Shown here: piece after piece, positions 6,761 to 10,042 of the stretch | How positions within the stretch are numbered: the stretch's first letter is position 1 | Layout: each line of letters opens with the position of its first letter | Assembly: GCA_003024985.2 (NCBI GenBank) | Contig: PXIH01S0008781.1 | Source: Euperipatoides rowelli | Lineage: Eukaryota > Onychophora > Udeonychophora > Euonychophora > Peripatopsidae | Length of the DNA stretch: 10,042 nucleotides | Reading direction: 5' to 3' (one strand) | Notes under the pieces: generated by a model | What the model saw: the letters and a program-made list of their open reading frames with translations, nothing else | Databases searched by the model: none | Told to the model about the DNA's origin: nothing | Program-made: the position numbers and the translations under genes

Positions 6761-7273
6761 TCTACTATTGGTGATTTTAATACCTGGAAACATTTAAAAC
6801 TTGTAGAGATTATAAAAGTACATCTAAAAAAGATGCTCAATCTCATCCAGATGAGGGTAAAAAAAACAATTGAAATCTATATTTAAATGATGCTTTGTTT
6901 AAAAAAAAAATCTGGTGAACCAAGCTTTATGCATAATCCTAAAAACAAAATCAAATAAAGCTGAAGTCCTTCAGCATTTTTTAATAAATGGTACATAGAT
7001 GATATCAACTTAACCTCTTTTGCTCCTATAAAATCACTAAAAATAATAAATTTTGGAATAACTTTTATATTTATATTTGTTAATAGTTAAATTATTAAAA
7101 GTATCAGCGATTTCATAATAATAATAATTTAAATAAAATAATTGATTGTTTCTATTTAATTCCTGGAGAGGTGTATCAGTAGGTTCAAAAAGTATGACAT
7201 TGTTCAACAAATTAACAAAGTAAATGAAGGTAGCAAAAATATTCGTTCTTGAAGTCTGAAACAACAAAAATAG
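6761..7273. other. AT-rich stretch, no gene recognised
   Basis: The only frame of any length is a 76-codon minus-strand one at 7,037-7,267, rich in Asn, Tyr and Ile as expected from low-GC DNA and matching no family I recognise. A short imperfect ATAATAATAATAAT run is at 7,116-7,129. I see no RNA gene or mobile-element end. Confidence 0.55.
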
Positions 7274-7797
7274 AGAGAGCTCTTTAGATAAAGAGATCCT
7301 TAGATAGATAGATAGATTATTAGATAGATATGTTGTTAGATAGATATGCCTAGACCATTATATAGATAGATCATTGGATAGATATATCTTTAGAAAAATA
7401 GATCATTAAATAGATTCTTAGATTAATATATCATTAGATAGATCGTTAAATAGATAGACAGATCCTTAGCTAGATCATTAGATAGATATATCATGAGATA
7501 GATAGATCATTAGGTAGATCACTGGATAGATGAATCATTAGATAGATAGATTGTTATATAGATCATTAGACAGATAAATCATTAGATAGATAGGCCATTA
7601 AGCAGATAAGTGTAAGTTAGATCTGTTAAATAGATATAAGCTATTGTTAGATTCTGGTTGATCATTAGATATACTGTAGATAGATAAATGTTAGATAGAT
7701 ATAATAGTTAGATTATTAGATAGTGTGGATAGATAGCTTGGTTGATTGATTGATTGATTGATTGATAGATATATTGACAGATAAATAGATAAGAAAG
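7274..7797. repeat. Degenerate GATA tetranucleotide array with interspersed ATCATTA
   Basis: About 520 bases are built from TAGATAGATA tracts of two to four units. They are separated by the spacer ATCATTA and variants (ATCCTTA, ATCGTTA, ATCACTG). The spacing gives a loose repeat of roughly 16 to 24 bases, such as GATCATTAGATAGATA. A pure (TTGA)6 run is embedded at 7,742-7,765. The many substitutions point to an old array. On the plus strand the unit is GATA, opposite to the array at the right edge of the window. Confidence 0.92.
7742..7765. repeat. (TTGA)6 microsatellite
   Basis: Six perfect TTGA units at the right end of the GATA array. Being perfect, they are probably younger than the degenerate units around them. 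A one-base change from TAGA to TTGA would seed them. Confidence 0.9.
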
Positions 7798-7872
7798 AGA
7801 AAATTTGAGGTTGGTATAAGACGTTAAGGTAGGTGTGTGGAGAGGGGGAAGCAACTGTTAGAATAATTTTTG

Positions 7873-7901
7873 ATAATAATAATAATAATTAAGGATAATA
7901 N
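7873..7901. repeat. Short (ATA)n run ending at an ambiguous base
   Basis: ATAATAATAATAATAAT at 7,873-7,889 is followed by TAAGGATAATA and a single N at 7,901. The N marks the exact left edge of the 30-base array. It is a sequencing or assembly uncertainty and not a biological feature. Confidence 0.85.
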
Positions 7902-8338
7902 ACAGCTAAATGATGCCGTTTATAAATACACACACACAGCTAAATGATGCCCTTTTAAAATACACACAGCTAAATGGTGCCTTTTATAAATATATACAGC
8001 TAAATGATGCTGTTGATAAATACACACAGCTAAATGATGCCCTTTATAAATACACACAGCTAAATGATGCCATTTATAAATACACAGAGCTAAATAATGC
8101 CCTTTATAAATACATACAGCTAAATGATGCCCTTTATAAATACATACAGCTAAATGATGCCCTTTATAATACACACAGCTAAATGATGTCCTTTATAAAT
8201 ACTCACAGCTAAATGATGCCCTTTATAAATACACAGAGCTAAATGATGCCTTTTTAAATACACACAGCTAATTGGTGCCCTTTATAAATACACACAGCTA
8301 AATGATGCCCTTTAATAATACACACGGATAAATGATGC
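7902..8338. repeat. 30-base minisatellite, 15 units
   Basis: The consensus unit is ACAGCTAAATGATGCCCTTT followed by ATAAATACAC, exactly 30 bases. Fifteen units can be counted, the last (CACGGATAAATGATGCAC) diverged. Two neighbouring units at 8,101-8,130 and 8,131-8,160 are identical, including the uncommon TACATACAGC variant. Most other units differ by one to three bases, and a few have 1-base deletions, such as the one near 8,168. Because the period is a multiple of three and has no stop in one frame on each strand, it gives open frames on both strands (Gln-Leu-Asn-Asp-Ala-Leu-Tyr-Lys-Tyr-Thr repeated on plus). I read these as artefacts of the repeat, not as a protein. Confidence 0.95.
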
Positions 8339-9202
8339 ACGAAATTTAACTGTTACAAAAAAAAAAAAGGGTCCAACATGATCTTATTCTTATTTTTTTT
8401 TTCACTTTTTTACATAATGGTGAATTACAAATATATCATCATTGAAAATCAGGCGCCCGTTCTGGTACTTCAGTTGCTGTTTTGTGTCAGAGCACAATGA
8501 CATGCTAATCAAATTAAATATGAAGTTTACATTATCCTATAAATATAATAATTCTATACTATTGTAGTAAAGCATAGATTATAAGAACAAAGTATATTCA
8601 TTAAATTTATACAGAGTTTAGAGGAGCTTCAATATTAAAAAAATACAGATAATATTTAGATGGATTGAATGAAAAAAAATGTCCAGTACTGCCATTAAAA
8701 TACAATTTTGATTGCTATTGTTTTTATTAATATTTTAAAGTTCTTGTTACTTAAAATAAATATTTTTGAATATATTTTTTATAAAATGTCAAGATTAGAA
8801 GACAAAAAAAAAAAAAGACAGCTTAGAATAGAAGACAATGCTAATGTTTTTTTAAACTTGTCATCATTTTAATACAGTGATGTGTCAAAGGATCAATCCA
8901 AACTCTGAAATGAATGAATAAAATCACATAAATACTGTATTCATATAAAATAATCTTTAATAGTTTAAAAGGAAACAAAATACTTTTGTAAAGGAAAATG
9001 AACGACTACTATTTCTGACTAATTAAAACGTGATTCCCATTGGCATAATGAAGAGGTTGCTGGGGGAGGGACGGGGGTCAAACAACCACTTTTCCTAAAA
9101 ATATGAAAAATAAACTGAAACAATAAACTATAATATTAACTGCAAAGCAGTGGTAAATATTAATTTGTCCACCAAATATGACAGCTTCACAAATAGATAT
9201 TC
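8339..9202. other. AT-rich intergenic stretch, nothing recognised
   Basis: There are runs of A or T at 8,357-8,368, 8,392-8,402 and 8,803-8,816, but no frame of useful length, no RNA gene and no clear repeat family. A GC-richer island with GTTGCTGGGGGAGGGACGGGG lies at 9,056-9,076. I cannot assign it. Confidence 0.6.
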
Positions 9203-9232
9203 CTAGTGTAAAGTACCCGGCATTGCCTGGAC
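9203..9232 (-). repeat. Possible 3'-end motif of an RTE-derived element
   Basis: On the minus strand this reads CCAGGCAATGCCGGGTACTT followed by TACACTAGGA. It resembles the CCCGGGCAACGCCGGGTA-type motif, followed by a CTAG-containing end, that I associate with RTE-derived repeats in several animal genomes. That association is from memory and uncertain. The core is an imperfect hairpin, CCAGGC/AAT/GCCGGG with one mismatch. If the reading is right, the body of the element would lie to the right, which is where the minisatellite begins. Confidence 0.3.
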
Positions 9233-9248
9233 ACTTTAGAACATCTCT

Positions 9249-9768
9249 CTTTTAATCCTACCCTCCTCCTTAATCCCTTCCTCCATTAATCCCACATTCA
9301 CTTAATCCAACTCTCCCTCCCTTAATTTCAGCCTCCATCCTTTAATCCCATTCTATCTACCTTAATCTCATTCTTTCTCCTTTAATTCCTCGCTACCTTA
9401 ATCTCATCATTGCTCCCTCAATCTCACCCTCCCTTCCTCAATCCCACCCTCCCTCACTTAATCCCACCTCACTCCCTGAATCCTACCCTCACTACCTAGA
9501 ATGCCACCACCCTCCCTTAATTTGGCCCTCCCCCCTTAATACCAGCCTTCCTCCATTAATCCTACCCTCACTCCCTATAATACCATCCTCCCTCACTTAA
9601 TCCCTCCCTCCCTTAAATTCACCATCCCTCCCTTAAATTCACCATCCCTCCTTTAATCCCACACTCCCTCCCTTAATCCCATCCATCCTCACTTAATCCC
9701 ACCCCTTTCTTAATCCCATCCTCCCTTATTTAATCCCACCCTTCCTCCCTTAATTCTTCTCTCAAACC
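9249..9768. repeat. Homopyrimidine-biased minisatellite, about 27 units of 19-20 bases
   Basis: The plus strand repeats CCTCCCTTAATCCCACCCT with many variants. I count about 27 units by their TTAAT or equivalent position. An exact 20-base duplication, CCTTAAATTCACCATCCCTC, lies at 9,611-9,630 and 9,631-9,650. The plus strand is nearly all C and T apart from the TTAAT and CA positions. The minus strand therefore has regular GGG runs. About 14 units keep a perfect TAATCC. No protein reading is likely. Confidence 0.93.
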
Positions 9769-9950
9769 ATCCATTTTTTTTCTTTTCCTTCTTTTATTTT
9801 TATGGTTAAAATACTTAAAGATCGATCATTTATTTTAGGTTTAGTACAACTAATGTGAAGATGTTTTTATATAAACTGTTTTGCGGCATGTATAAACTTT
9901 TTTTTTTCTTAGTGTCAATCTTATTTGGGACACATACTGTATATCTATAT

Positions 9951-9961
9951 CTATCTATCTA

Positions 9962-10042
<81 letters not shown>
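9951..10042. repeat. Compound microsatellite (CTAT)3(CTGT)5(CTAT)15, continuing past the window
   Basis: CTAT units run at 9,951-9,962, five CTGT units at 9,963-9,982, and fifteen perfect CTAT units from 9,983 to the window end. The complement is GATA, so this array has the opposite strand orientation to the one at 7,274-7,797. The perfection of the last block marks a young, probably length-variable locus. The true length is unknown because the window stops inside it. Confidence 0.95.

Noticed and set aside
6770-6870. A short stretch reading DFNTWKHLK, similar to the start of hAT-type zinc-finger proteins
   Set aside because: Only about eight residues fit, there is no zinc-ligand pattern around them, and the frame soon closes.
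7037-7267. A 76-codon minus-strand frame
   Set aside because: It is rich in Asn, Tyr, Ile and Lys as expected from AT-rich DNA and resembles no family I know. Length alone is not evidence.
7910-8182. A 90-codon plus-strand frame with a 10-residue repeat, and its 84-codon minus-strand partner
   Set aside because: Both come from the 30-base tandem unit, whose length is a multiple of three. There is no start context, flanking coding sequence or codon signal to suggest a gene.
7902-8338. A CRISPR array
   Set aside because: The units are contiguous with no unique spacers, and the context is eukaryotic. It is a minisatellite.
8497-8512. An octamer-like ATGCTAATCAAATTAA site
   Set aside because: One near-match in AT-rich DNA is expected by chance, and no promoter or gene is nearby.

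Overview
This window looks like repeat-rich, AT-rich intergenic DNA from a eukaryotic, probably vertebrate, nuclear genome. The reasons are two decayed non-LTR retrotransposons (LINEs) from apparently different clades, long GATA-type microsatellites, two minisatellites, and no compact gene layout or bacterial-style start signals. The taxon cannot be fixed from the sequence. A fish, amphibian or reptile would suit an L1/Tx1-like plus RTE-like LINE mix, but that is inference. I see no intact host gene, tRNA, rRNA, CRISPR array or defence-type operon.

Layout. 1-340 is AT-rich and gene-free apart from a 45-base scrap that duplicates part of the LINE to its right. 341-480 is a compound trinucleotide repeat at the 3' end of the first LINE. 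About 480-3,860 is the first LINE, on the minus strand. It is an L1/Tx1-like ORF2 that can be read, with many frameshifts and stops, in the order apurinic endonuclease (EN), reverse transcriptase (RT), C-terminal zinc knuckle. 3,896-4,212 is an unexplained stop-free minus-strand frame at the junction. About 4,060-6,700 is the second LINE, on the plus strand and head-to-head with the first. It is probably RTE-like, with an EN remnant, RT blocks and a C-terminal Gly-His-Ile-Leu-Arg block. Its catalytic residues are mutated and its RT carries an (AT)12 run.

6,700-7,270 is AT-rich and unassigned. From 7,274 to the right edge, unrelated tandem arrays dominate: a degenerate GATA array (7,274-7,797), a 30-base minisatellite of 15 units (7,902-8,338) next to an ambiguous base at 7,901, a gene-free AT-rich stretch (8,339-9,200), a short GC-rich motif resembling the 3' end of RTE-derived elements (9,203-9,232), a homopyrimidine minisatellite of about 27 units built on TTAATCCCACCCTCCCTCC (9,249-9,768), and a (CTAT)(CTGT)(CTAT) microsatellite running off the window.

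Nothing here works together as a pathway. The organisation is that of retrotransposon insertion and decay followed by tandem-repeat growth. The points most worth checking are the junction open frame with its tRNA-like box, the short duplicated LINE fragment, the two-strand-open 30-base array, and the homeobox-site and quadruplex-forming minisatellite beside an RTE-tail-like motif.
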